Origin: Euglena gracilis
Lineage: Eukaryota > Euglenida > Euglenophyceae > Euglenales
DNA: 64,000 nt
Reading direction: 5' to 3'
Assembly (NCBI GenBank): GCA_039621445.1
Contig: CP154957.1
Coordinates: 42,944,212-43,008,211, forward strand
The notes below the pieces were generated by a model. That model saw nothing but the letters and a program-made list of their open reading frames with translations, was not told the DNA's origin and ran no database searches. The position numbers and the translations under genes were made by a program. Positions 1 through 12,200 of the stretch are shown here, in pieces. The number at the start of each line of letters is the position of its first letter. Position 1 is the first letter of the stretch.

Positions 1-59
1 ACGGGGGGGACGAGGAGTGCACAGCACAAGTCGCTGCGTTGAACGCCCTGCACATTTGA

Positions 60-815
60 AGACCGTTGTGCGATACCCTCACCTGTCCTGCAAGCAACTT
101 GGACATGGTCACCGAGGCAGCATATCGCTGTCAAAAATGCCTCTCGGTGTACCATGTGAGGTGCGTGGGCTACCACACAGGGGTGGGGGACCCTCACCTC
201 AAGTAGTCTGTTTTGCTTTTGCTTTGCAGCATTCGGAGAAGAGGCCAGCTCCAACCCAGCCACCAACCCTCATTGAAGACCCCATGGGGGTTTGTAGCTA
301 GCCCCCCCCTCAACCGCCCACAAAATCATGACTGCGCGAAGGACAGTGCGGGCGACACGTCCTGGCAGGAAAGGGGCGCCTTGTGCTGTGCGCTCCTGGC
401 CCCCCCCCGCCCGCCTTCCTTCGTCGGCTTCCGGCGGAGAGCGAGCGCCAGCCAGCTCTTACTCACTCGAGGAAAAACGACAAGGGGGGGAGGGACACCT
501 AGGGCAAAGCACAAAGACCTTGCGCCTTTCTCCGCCGGCGAGCAAGAGGCTTCAAATGGGCAAAGTGCGGAGCCCGAGGTTTCAAGCCCCTCGGACGACC
601 CGCAGCCGTTCGCCCTCTCGACGTTTTTCGCGAGCTCATCGCCAACTCCGGCACCAACAAAGTCGGAAGCACCCCCGGCAAAAAAAGCGCAGCGCAAACA
701 CGGTCGTGGAGGAAGAGCTTCTGATGAAGCCGCTTTATTTTTATTGAGCCCTGATTGTAGCAAATCTTGGCTATTCTGCGATGTTGCTCATTGTTTTTTT
801 TGGGGGGGGCACTAG
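60..815 (+). CDS. Possible gene fragment: PHD-like Cys/His finger followed by Ser/Pro/Lys-rich tail
   Basis: One frame is open from 60 to a TAG at 204 and again from 207 to 815. The first part encodes YRCQKCLSVYHVRC (about 123-164), a C-x2-C-x4-H-x2-C core as found in PHD and related treble-clef zinc fingers; two more cysteines (CDTLTC) lie about 20 residues before it. The TAG would be removed by a 27-nt GT...AG segment at 203-229 that ends in a good pyrimidine tract and CAG and keeps the frame. The tail (about 540-760) is rich in Ser, Pro, Asp and Lys, with a basic KKAQRKHGRGGR patch that could be a nuclear signal. The stretch 310-720 is more GC-rich than its surroundings. PHD fingers usually read histone tails, so a chromatin role is possible. 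The second half of a full PHD (a further C-x2-C) is not evident, other frames are also open, and the 27-nt intron is far shorter than others here. The start is outside the window. Confidence 0.35.
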
Positions 816-1097
816 TAAAATGTCCTCCAGGAAAGACCAGAGCTTTTCTGATGTTTCTATCGCTGACATGAAAAAAAAATTCGGGCCAGCACATTTAGCC
901 CAAAGGCTGCTTGGAATTCCCAATTCTGCCCCCAAAACTGATGTACTGGAATATTGAATGAAATAGGCACTCACAGGTCTATTTTTGCTGCCCGGTGGGT
1001 GGCCTGCCTCTTTCCAAAACTCGAAAAATGTGCAGGGTATGATGCAGCTTGAAAGGTTTTACTTGAAACTCCTGATTTATTTCTCTGCAGTCGCTGC

Positions 1098-1301
1098 TCA
1101 TTCTCCAATTTTGTTGTTCCCCCTTGGTTTTGAAATGAGAAAGCATGAAATTAAATGCTGGGTCTCCGAATCCCCAACTACTTTTATTGAATCAGTTTTT
1201 TCGTCATCCAGCAGAATTTTTTCTGCCTGGTTCAGGTCCAAATTGGCTCTGGGTTTTGGGGTGGGCAATTTTGGGGATTTACCCAGCGGGTTAAATTCCA
1301 T
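1098..1301 (-). CDS. Weak exon candidate, unassigned
   Basis: A minus-strand frame reads through LDLNQAEKILLDDEKTDS with ordinary amino-acid composition and little low-complexity sequence, unlike its surroundings. It begins with an ATG at 1301 but no clear splice sites were fixed. It lies 3' of the KATNIP-like exons on the same strand, so it could be a terminal exon or chance. I recognise no domain. Confidence 0.2.
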   Translation of the reverse strand: MEFNPLGKSPKLPTPKPRANLDLNQAEKILLDDEKTDSIKVVGDSETQHLISCFLISKPRGNNKIGE

Positions 1302-3040
1302 TTTTGCTCAATTGACGTGTTGCTGGGGTGGTATTTTGGCCACCATTCTGAGATATAATAATTTGCAGTAACCAATTAACAATAAATCAGCAAACAAAAC
1401 CAAACACAAGAACCACACAAACAGGCACAACAAACGGTACTCAACGGCGATTGGTAATGATTAAAATCAAAATACATACAAAAAAAGCATCTTAACTGAA
1501 CATTGGCGTGATGTCGGGAGAACGGAAAATGAGAGTTGTAAAAGATTACAGATTGTGAACGGTAAATAGAACGAAGAAAGTATGAACAACACCCAGAAAT
1601 GACTTGCAACATTGTCATATTGTAACTTCTCACAAAAAAAAGCAGCCATTCACCATTAATCCCTCCCCACATGCGAAAACAGCCCTTTCATTTCAAACAT
1701 AAGAGTAAAATTTGCACATGAAAAATCTGTGGAATGATGAGCAGGCTGAATTTGACCAACCGGGGGGGGGGGCCTGGAGTACCTGAGGTCTCAAATGGGA
1801 TCGCACATTTTCAAGAAAGCACGTACACAATGGACTGGGTTAGAACCTTTGAGAGAGGGTTAGAACCTTTGAGAGAAAATGCAGGGGAAGTGGTCAGCAG
1901 TTATTGGAGAAAAACAAATGACAATAAAACTTTTTTGGTTCTCGGCACAAATGGCCATAAAATTCTTTTTACATCATATCATATAAATATGTATACATGT
2001 ATATATTATATATTTTTCTTTTCACATCATTTACATCATTTCCACATCAATATATATGAAGGTTTTGTGAATGTTCATGTGTTTGTATATGACTGTAAAC
2101 TAATTATATAACAATAAATTAAATTTGGGCAAAAATAAAATAAATAACACACACATGTGTTTTTTTTGTTTACGTGTTTAAGTATATATGCATAAATCTA
2201 AAATATGGCTCAGGCCATACCATTGTTCACCGATGCCCAGGGGCAATCCCTTTCCACTTTCAAAGGTTCAGCCAATCACTTCTGACCTCCCAGGCAGGCA
2301 TGATTATTTTTTAAGGCACCTTAAAAAACCCTTAAAAATGGCTTAAAATACGCCTCAAAATTTTTTTAGCAAATTTCACTGCATTTTTTGCCAAAATGCA
2401 GTTAAATGTCTTAAAATGCTGAAAATGCCTTTAAAAATTCCGATTGACAGATTTTTTCCCAAGTGAGCAAAAATGAAATCGCAAAATTTCGGCAAAAAAA
2501 GAGCCAACTCCAGGAAGAAAAATCATTCCTGGCATCGATTGTGCATCCGTCGATTGTACATCCAGCCAATACTCAAAAAAAAAATGTTTTTCAGACTTTT
2601 TTATTTTATTTTAGAACACTCGCACAACCAAAAAACGTTGGTTCGAAACCCTTTGACCACCCTGGAAAATGGCGCCTTGAAAGCCTGAAAATGCCTGAAA
2701 AGCCTCAAAATGCCTTAAATGCTGGAAAAAACTTTATCTTGAAAAATAATGTCTGCTCCCAGGGAGAGGGTGCTGCCCGGCCATTGGCCAAAATAGCCCA
2801 AAAGCAATGAAATTTGCCATTGTTTTTTTGTCGTTATATTTTCTTTAAAAAAAAACACCAAACAATTTAAAGTGGCGAAAGTTGGGCAAGTTTCAACCAT
2901 TCCTGGCCGACCCCGGCCGGGTCCTGAGCCAAAAACCAGTCAGTCACCCACCTCCGGGTTGGGCAATGGTATATTTCGGGCTCAAACATCCCACTTCCTG
3001 AACTCTGTAACCTCAAAAATCCACAAACAAAGCCCCAGAA

Positions 3041-3226
3041 ATGTCAGGATACAAAGTGCAGGGTGAGAATGAGAACGGATGGTGCACGTCGGTGAAGCAG
3101 TGTTCAATTGTTGCTGCTTGCCATTACTGCGGGAATGACGGAATGGTCAAACCAGCTGCAAATGCAACGCAGAAAAGAAAAGCTTCAAAAATAAGATGGT
3201 GTGTTGACTGTCCATTGAATGGGTGA
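3041..3226 (+). CDS. Weak Cys-rich exon candidate
   Basis: The plus strand reads ...ACHYCGNDGMVK... and then KIRWCVDCPLNG before a stop. The two C-x2-C pairs about 30 residues apart, with a basic stretch between, resemble a small zinc-binding module. No other part of a protein is recognisable around it, and the opposite strand is also partly open. Unassigned. Confidence 0.2.
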   Translation: MSGYKVQGENENGWCTSVKQCSIVAACHYCGNDGMVKPAANATQKRKASKIRWCVDCPLNG

Positions 3227-3434
3227 AAAATCCAGAGGAGGGTTAACAGAGATGGGTGAGCACCTTGAGCACTAAACTTCATTCTGACTGAAGGCTTCTG
3301 GTATGGGTTGGTATGTTTCTCAAGCTGGTGAAAATTTCCCAATGGGTTGTTATAAATGGGGGGACATTGCCAGAGGGGGTCTTTCAAAATGGGAGGACTG
3401 AATATTCTGGATAGAATTCATACATCACTCAATG

Positions 3435-4800
3435 TGTATCACAACTTCCTGCTGATACACAAATTTTTTTTCTGGTACACATATGATACACAAAAAAATT
3501 CTTGGTAACACGCACGTGATACACAAAATACTTTTGGTGATGCACAGGTGATACACAAAAATTTCCGATGTGATACACATTGGCCCATTTTTACACCCAA
3601 AAGCAAAAAATACGTCACCTTCTGGCCGCCATTCGGGAGGCTGGAGAATAAATAAAACCCATTGCGTCGACACCCTCATTTCTTGGGAACCAAACCCATC
3701 AGATTTGAAATCTCCTTCAAAACGCCAAGCATTGGGTTTCGTGTCAAAAAAAGACTGCAAATCCCCCTCTTTGTCCAATGACCGGTAACCTCTGCCCTAC
3801 GACCAGGGACAGAGGACCAAAAAGGCGTCCTCCGACCAGGGGGGGGGGAGGTGGTCGTTGGACAAGGGATAAAAATGAAAAGGTCGGCGGGTACCCGGGA
3901 CCCCACCCCCAAAAACTTTTCAGAGGTTTGGCCAAATTTATGGTCCTGGCACGAAGCGTCGGGCCGAAAATTTTTGCACCAAAAATTGGCCAAAATTTTT
4001 TGGCACTTTTTGAGCAAAAAATTGTCAAAATTGCCCAGAATTTTCGGTGCGAAGCGCAGAAAGGAAAACTCTGGATGTCCTCCAACCAGGGCGGGGGGGG
4101 GGGTGGTCGATGGACACAGAGGAGTCGTTGGACATAGGGGGGGGGGGACTTTCCGGGGTCACAGGGAGGAGGCCGGTCACTTCCACTCCCAAAAAACCAG
4201 TCACTTGCTTCATTTCGGGAGAAAATTCAATCACTCCCCCCTGGAGGGGTCGGCCACTCTAGAATCCAAAGGAAAGTTGACCACAAATGTGAAAAAAAGG
4301 CGCTGGGCCTTCGACATTGGGTCACCCCAGTGGTTTCTTTTGATGACCCCCCCCCCCGACGGAGGGAGGCCAAAAACCAGTCACCCCTCGACAGATGCAA
4401 GAAACATGCAGGAAACATGGGATCATTCTGTTTTTGCTACAGAATCACAGGAAGATGACAAATATGAATCTTGTTTGTTTGTTCTGGCATTGTTTCCGAG
4501 CGAAACGAATTGAGCAGGGGTTCCTTTAAGAACCCCAAAGGTGCAAATCAAAACAAGAATTAGAAAAGTGCTGCATTGGCTGCGGCGGGAGAAGCAAAAT
4601 AAATGGTGAGCATTACAACGGCAAACTTTTTCAATGAGAAAATCGGATTTTTTTTTTCAATTTTCAGTAAATCTTTGGTGATACACAAAAGCATACATAA
4701 ATGATACACAATTTTTTTTCGGTGATGTACAGTGCTACACAAAAATATTTGATGTGATACGCATGATACACAAAAAACATTCTTTGGTGATACACACTAA
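3435..4800. repeat. Two clusters of degenerate TGATACACA repeats
   Basis: Near 3435-3590 and again near 4675-4795, the text repeats variants of TGATACACAAAAAATT with G/T-rich spacers. The two clusters are about 1.1 kb apart in the same orientation and are separated by G-run-rich DNA. They look like a degenerate tandem repeat found at two places. Confidence 0.6.
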
Positions 4801-6218
4801 CTGAATGTCTGCACCCCGCTCACCAAAATAACAGCAATGCTCAGCAAAACCTGAATTTTCAAACCACACACGAATTGGAGATCAAAATCATTTCTCAAAC
4901 AATGGCAACCTGCGGCTTCAGAATGCAACGTTTTGTATGAAATTGGGGCTCAATGAAAATGGGAATGACGTTGGTTTCATTGAGAAAAATGAAAATGAGA
5001 TAAACATTTCAAGCAGGACAAATTAATTACAAGACTCTTGCAATGTTTATTCATTTTAAGAAATTTTGAGAAGAAATGATGCCAGCAGGGGGTCACCCAG
5101 TGACCCCTTGGGGGGGGGGGAGGCTGGGAAATATGGGCTGGATGGGGAAAAGCTGATCCCCCCCTCCTTTCCCCATATCAGGGTCCCAGGGATGGAACTG
5201 GGCAGGACCTGGGGTCGAACCGGAACCAAAAAATCGAAATTGCAAGAATTCCCAATTTCCTTTCGGTTGGACAGTTGTCACATGGTATTCATTGACCCAC
5301 CTTGCACCGAATTCTCCGCTTGTTTTGCTGTTTGTTCTTCATCTTTTTCCTTTTCTGCAATTCCCTACATTTTCCAGCATTTTATCAGTTTTGATGAATT
5401 GATCTTGGTTACGTTGTCATTGATGTTTCTTGATCTCGCATCCAGAGCGTCGCTTGAGCCAGAGGACACCCCATACCCCCGAGGGGGGGGGGTCCAGCCA
5501 ACCAATAACCTATTTCCATCCTCCAACCCTTTATCCCCTGTCAAATGAGTGTTATTTTCACAGCTCCCCGAAGGGTGGGTCGACGGTAATGGATTTGGCT
5601 TTTGGAGGTCCAAAAAGTGGGCCAAAAAGGGCAAAAATGTTTGGGCTGGCCAGGACAAAATTAGGGTAAAAAATAATTGGTTTTTTTTTGCATAATTGGC
5701 AGCTGTTGCCCATAAATGAACGTTTGATGTGAGGCACACTGAACCAAGAATTCACTTTGTGAGTGACACTGACCCACTAATAAAAACCAATAACAATATT
5801 TAATAACAACCAATAAAAATATTTTCTCACCCAGATGCATTTTTTCCACAACCAGTCACACCACACCCCTTGCAGTTGCAGTTTGCCACTTTGAATTCCG
5901 AAGATAATTGAATTCAAACTTTGATTTCAAATACTTTGGTTTTGATTCAGAAAGATCATCTCTAGAAAATTGGGGAGAGGGTAAAAATGGGGCACCAAAA
6001 GTGGCGGAACTGGAATTCACAACGTCCCTACGCCGTCGACAAGACGCAGAAACTAGTCAGGCGGTGGGGGTCAATGATGCCTGAGTGTTTGTGTGCTCTT
6101 GAATAGATTTGAATCCTGAAACTATCCCCGTTGAAAAAGAACATGATGGGTAATGAGGAATTGGGGGAATGACTTCAGTTGCTCCAGGACTAGCCAAAGA
6201 TACTGAGGAGTTGCAAAC

Positions 6219-6283
6219 CTGGGAAGCGGGTGTTGCCACAAAAAAGAAGGTTTGGCCAAAGTCAAAGCCACTGTGGCCTGGTG
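6219..6283 (-). CDS. KATNIP: KATNIP-like exon: end of second repeat (APGHSGFDFGQTFFF)
   Basis: The acceptor TTTCCTTGCAG completes the split codon to give RAPGHSGFDFGQTFFFVATP, matching RKGPGxxxFDFxQxILF in the family. The likely donor is TCCCAG|GTTTGC at 6,218. The frame remains open to a TGA at 6,057, reading a Ser/Pro-rich tail, so this could instead be the last exon. I could not find the third repeat downstream. Confidence 0.78.
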
Positions 6284-9200
6284 CTGCAAGGAAAAATGAA
6301 AAAGGTTACAGAATTTTCATTGCTCCTTCAATAATGAAAACTTCATTGCTTCGACAGTTCAATGGATGATCATTGATAATAAATAATTATCAGAAATGTT
6401 CCAGTTTTCCTTCAGATTTCTGAAAATAAGAAAACGAGCCAGATGATTAAAACTAACCACCGGGTATCGTTTCACTGAAATGCACTAACTAAGACATCTC
6501 CGAGTGACTTACTTATTCCCAATACAAGCAGCGTAATTATTTCCGTTCAGTATTGCCCCCAACCTACTTGTATTCCAGAACCTCCATCCAAAAACTTTAC
6601 AAAAAAGGGGGCACTTTAGGGGCAGGGAGTATGATGGTGATGCTCATGCTAAAAAACAACAACAACAAAACAGTCATGCCAATAATGGTCAGCATTCCAG
6701 AATTGCAAGAAGGGAAAAGAAGGGAAGTCCTCATACCTCTCTGAAGCAAAAATCCTGTGTCAGGTGCCATATTGCGGCCATCGATGGCTACTTGTATGTG
6801 CTTGGCCCCACAGAGGAAGCACTCTGGGCCACTGTTGTAATTCCAGACACGTATCCCAGAAACTTTGACCTGCCTGGGGAATTGAATCTGAAGTGAGAAA
6901 AGCCAGATGCTGAGTTTATTTCTTTTGGAAATGCTTCATTTTTTTCAATACATCTTTCCCTCAACTCTTTGTCTTGGAAAAAGAATCTCAGGGTACCCTG
7001 GAGTGTCTGCTGGGGGTTGGCACAAGGGGTTGGCGGTTAGATTTTTGCCCCCAAAAAACCCTTTTTGAGGTTTTTAAACCACCGACTCATCGTCAAAAAT
7101 GGCCAAAAATAGGATTTGGAGGGGTTTTGGGTTACCTAATCCAGATTTTGGCTGAAAAATGCCAATCTGGCTGGATTTTGTGCCTCTTTGCCTGTTTTTT
7201 TGGGGGGGGGGGAACAGCCGGGTCTTAAACCGGCTGGACCTCACCCCCACCTTCCCGGGGGGTGAGGGGGGTGAGGTCCAGCGGTCTCTGGGGAGGAGCA
7301 CCCCCACCCACGGTACGGGCCCAAAAACGGTCCGGGGGGAGCCGGGGGAATGAGGGGGGCAAACAGGCCACCTGGGGGTCCCCCAGGGTGCGTTGGGGTC
7401 CCCGGGTGGGTGCCTGCAGTTCCCCATCGGTTTCGGGCAATTTTCGAAAAATCCTTTTTTTTTTTGACCCCCGGAGCCCGGCGCGGGGGACCCCCAAAAA
7501 ATCAGGCTGTCGGAGGGCATTTCACAATTTTTTTTGGTGCTTTTCGCCAAAACCCATACCCAGGCCTCTGGCTTGGGACCCCCCCAGGGGGGGGTCCGGC
7601 CCCAGACTCCCCTCAGGGAGAATCTTCCAAATTAAAAAGAAGCCTGGGTACGAGCGAAGCTTTCCCAGGGGGGAAAGCCTGACCCCTCCTTCTGGGTACG
7701 TCTGTGAAATCCAAATTTCGCGGTATGAACCCACTGCCGCCCCAGGAACTTTTCTAACATGTAAACAAATGTCCCAGATGGTGCCCCCTGTGTAAAAAAA
7801 AAATACATTTATCCTCATTTTGCGGCCAGGCCAAGTTTCACCCAAGCCCAGGTGCAAAAAAATTTAATAAACAGGGTCAATCTGCCAGCAAGAAAAAAAT
7901 TTGGGAACAAACTCCCAGGGCTGCCAAGTCATCAAAAGGCCCAATAAGAGAATTCAGGACCATGCAGTAACCTATCTAACGGTGCTTGGCTTTCTGGTGA
8001 GTCCACAGCTGGCCAAAATCACTGCCCGAGTAAGTAGTAGAAATAATGGTGGTGGTGGTGGTAGTGGTGGTGGTGGTGGTGGGTAACGGTGGTGGTGGTG
8101 GTGGTGGTAGTTATGGTAGTGGTAGTGGTGTGGTAGTGGTGGTGGTGGCGGCGGCTTGATTCACCTAATTGCATCCACTTGTATTTCATCGTGCACTACT
8201 GCTTTTATGAAATTGGTCAAAAAAAAGTGAAATATGCAACCTCCAAGTGTCAATGCCCAATCAAAAATCGGAAAGGCAAAATAGGCGAAAAAAAATGCAA
8301 AAAATACGACTCTTCACAAATTTTTGATTATAGAAAAAAAAGGATTTTTTTTTTGCACAATTGTACAAATTATGCAAAAAAAAAATGCAAATTTTCAAGA
8401 TTTTCAATTATGCAACTTGCAAATAATGCAAATTGCATATTTCCCGAGTAGTAGCACCAGCACCAGCAGCAGCAGCAGCCGTGGTAAACAGAGCACAGAC
8501 TTTTCTTTTTTTTGCAATCGATTTAAATAACACTAAAAACTTGAGTATATTTGGTCAAGAAAGCTGAGGAAATGGTCGTTGGCAATTGTTTGTTTTCAAC
8601 GCGAGATAAGCCTCAGAAAAAATGAAACCAAAATAATCATAAAAAATAATTATAATAATGAATAATACACATTTCTTTCCATCCTGATGGTGGGGTGGGG
8701 TGGATCAAACCATGTCCAAACATCTGAGGTGGGATTTCTGGGCTAGCTTTCTTTTTTTTCCCAAATCAATTTTGGGGTGCCTTGCGATGGGGAATCCTCA
8801 CCCCACCCTGGCCTACCAGTGGGACGTTTCTGCCTGTGGGACGTTTCGAGACGGGGGATTGAGTGCCCATTCAGGCAAGCCAGGGGGGCTTGATAAAAAA
8901 ATCATTTAACAACAAAAAAACAACAATTTAACGAAACATTGCTGTCAAATGAAAATCCTGGGTTGGGGAATACACACCTGCAACTGAGGGCTCCCTTCCA
9001 CCAACAAGGGCACAAGCCACATGCACCCACGGTTGGTAGTGACATTGTGCCCATCAACAAGACTGTGGACGAAACAATGCAGTCGAAAGAAAATCCCGGT
9101 GTGGAATGCGCCAAGGAAATCTGGAGGGACCCGGCAGAAGAACAGCCAGCAAGCATTTCTTTTCTAGCCAACAGCATCTAACCCCCCCAGTCTGTCTAAA

Positions 9201-12200
9201 TAAATATTCCTGGATTTTTCCCCCAGACCCCAGGGGGGGGGGGGTCGGCAAAGACCACTTAAGTAACCTGGCGCCAAAGGCGACGGAATTTGTCGGCTTT
9301 TTCATGTTTGTGGTCGAATTTCTGGAGTGGTCGACCCCCAGGGGGGGGGGGGTAGTGACTGGCGAGGCATTATATTTTAAAGTGAAATCTTTCAAAAAAG
9401 TTCAAAGCATCACTTTAAGGTTGTTTAAGGCATTTCACCATTTTTAAGTTATTTTTCTAAGTGCGGTCAAAAAACCATCCCAGCATCAAACGGTGTCAAA
9501 GTCAAAAGAAAAAAACCAAACACCACTTTTTCAAATCTGGGCACATAGACAATGTTCCAGGGATGCCAGAAATCAATTTTTTTCCTGGAGTTGAGTTGTT
9601 TTTTGCCAAGATTTTGCGACAATCAAATTTCTTCAAATTTCTAAAATTTTGATGGAATAATATTTTTGAAGATATTATTGTGTTTTTTCCAAATTTTTTC
9701 AAGGCATTTTGGCCGAAATTTTACGGTTTTTTTAAAAAGGCTTTTTAGACTGTTTTCAAGGCACCTTAAAAAAATAATGCCTGTGACTGACTGCTGTTCA
9801 AAAAATAATGGCTGACGGTTTTGGAAGAATGGAAGCTACCCTGGGGGTCGGTAAAAATCACATGCTCAGGGGTGCAAAACACTACACTTTTTTCTGTGGG
9901 AAAATGGAAATATCCATGGGATGGAGGGATCTCCCCTGATTTCAGGGGGTTTCAAACCAAAAAGAAGCATATGAGAATCACATGAATGACGTTGGCCATT
10001 TAAATCAAGATTTCTAAAACAACATTGTCAAATTGTCGAGTTGTCGAATTGTAAATTCATTAATTCGACAAATTTGAATAATTGAACAATTTGAACAATT
10101 GTTGAATTGTTCAATTTAACAATTTGAACCATTGTGAAATTCCAAGAAATGAATGCCATTTCAGGAGGGTTGTTTCAAAAAGGTATTCGGGACCTGAATG
10201 CAGTTTCATGTGTCTTTGTGCATGGAAAAAAAAACTGGGCACTTTCAAGAAGCAACAAAAATGGTGTTTCAAATCCTGAAAACACACAGTTTCTTAAAAT
10301 GGCTCAGAATTTTTTTTTCAAAAATCAAAAGAAACACAATTTCCAACCAATGCTTATGCAGTTGCCCCCCCAATCATTTTTGGTGGAAGAAGCCGAAGAT
10401 TTCTCGGTTCAGCCAGATGGGCTTAGCTGGAGTCACTCTGAAAAAAAAACCAGTCATCCGCCGGGGGGTCGGCACATAACTAAGTATTCCCCGGTCGCCG
10501 GATAAGAGATAATACAAGCAAAATATTGTTCAGATGTTGCATGTTCTGGTGAGTGAGACAAAAACAATAAAGACAACAAATTGGAAAGTCAGCTTATGAT
10601 ATTGGGGAGCAAGCATCATTTGACACACTTGGCAAGGACTCTGTCATCTGCTTCATGACCTGGCAGAACGGTGACGTCCTTGGGACAAGCAGAGAGCATG
10701 ACAGGGGTTAATCTATATGGCTGCTGGAATTGGTTCAGCACCTGAAATGCAAAATATGCGTTGAACCAGAATTTGAATCAAAAAATAATGGTATCCTCAA
10801 TTGATTTTTAGCATTCTTCACGGTCCAAAATGCACCCATGGAACACAAACATTTTTGTTTTTTTTTTAAAAAAGATGGGGAAAAAAACGTCCAAAACTGG
10901 AGTCATTGACAATGCAGGGGGCAATAAACCTGCAAAGACGTGAGTCCAGTGAAATATAGATCACCCCATGTGTTGAGAATGGTGATGGTGACAATGCGGC
11001 CTTTTGGGAGCTGAGGTTCTGTGGAGAAGATACTGGAACCTCAACAGCAATGATGCTTTCTGCAATCAAAAATCAATATGTCTCAGGAGACTGAAAATGC
11101 ATCAATAATCCCACATTCCCCAAGCTGGCTGGTACCAACAATCCACCAACGATGTGCACGTGCCTGTAGGGGATAATTCTGCGTCCAAAGCGGGGCTCCC
11201 AACAGGCGAATCTCCCATCGTTCTGCTTTGCACCGCAGTGCTTGGTCGCTCCCCAATAACAGGCTCGCTCTTCAGGTGCAAAGTTGGATGCACAGCAGAC
11301 ACATTTCCCTGCAACGTGAACGGATGGAATGAAATTCGGCGTGGAAAGTTGTGAAAGGCAGCTGCAAAATTGTGTTAAAAACAGTGAATCCTCCTGAAAA
11401 TTCACAACCAACATTGCAGAACCAGTAAACCCGGACCCAAGCACCGCATTAGCACTGGGGAGGGGATACAACCTTAAGCCTTGAGGGATGCGATGCCAAA
11501 AAAAAGTCGATGTGATACTTTTCAGACAACCAGCGAATAATATATAATATAATTCTAGATATATTGCATATATTTGCTTTATATAATACACAACTCCTTT
11601 CCTTTTGGGAACAACCTGGTCCTAAAAAATGTGCAATTTGCTCGCCAAAGCTCAAACATGGCAGAATTGATGATTTGGTGACAGACAAAAAATTGGGATG
11701 TGGAAAAAAATCAGGAGATTTGCAGCATTCTGAGATCTTTGCGAACAACAATCCAGAATAATTTGCAAAGGTACCGTAACGTGGTCCCCTTTATCTTGTT
11801 TGCCTCAGAATGACAAAAATTTGGATGGTCAGTAAAATAGAAATTGTTGTGAAATTTTTAATACTCTTAAATACCTATAAAAAGACAATAAATATACTTG
11901 CAGAAAATCTGTTTCATAATGTTTCAAGGAGTTTGGCAAAATTTGCACAGAAATGTCCAGAAACAATTCCATAATGCACTGAGCAAAATCATCAGAAAAC
12001 AAAATATAATAGACATCTGCACTCTAACAAATTTCTTTCCTTTCATTGTTGAATAAATGCAATGAGTTTTGGGTGGTGGATTTATAATCTGACTTTTGAG
12101 TTTCATGTCAATTGCTCACCAAATCCAAAGTCTTCTCAAACTCCAGCTTGATATCCATTCAAACTCCAGGCCCGCCGGCAAAAAAAAAACTGCATAAATT

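Larger units (their letters stand above)
816..6218. other. Mostly non-coding, repeat-bearing stretch 3' of the KATNIP-like gene
   Basis: No convincing gene was found. It holds AT-rich DNA, G or C runs (for example near 1760, 3840, 4095, 4137 and 5110), repeats built on TGATACACA, and copies of dispersed modules carrying TTTGTGGTCAA-type sequence. A third DUF4457 repeat would be expected here if the protein matched the human layout. I looked on the minus strand for the TWGD and HMWL signatures and found neither in a non-repeat context. Confidence 0.5.

Noticed and set aside
2625-2665. tRNA B-box-like GGTTCGAAACC
   Set aside because: The flanking bases do not form a T-arm stem, no A-box or acceptor stem fits, and the region is AT-rich repeat DNA. 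A similar GGTTCGAGCC at 15,085 fails for the same reasons.
4318-4345. HWGDPM on the minus strand as a possible third DUF4457 repeat
   Set aside because: It falls inside a dispersed repeat module with copies elsewhere in the window, and no GLTG or LIDG follows.
11073-11320. Cys-rich frame CVCCASNFAPEERACYWG on the minus strand
   Set aside because: It overlaps the exon with GERPSTAVQSR, whose splice phase and linker motif agree with the KATNIP-like gene; only one frame can be used.
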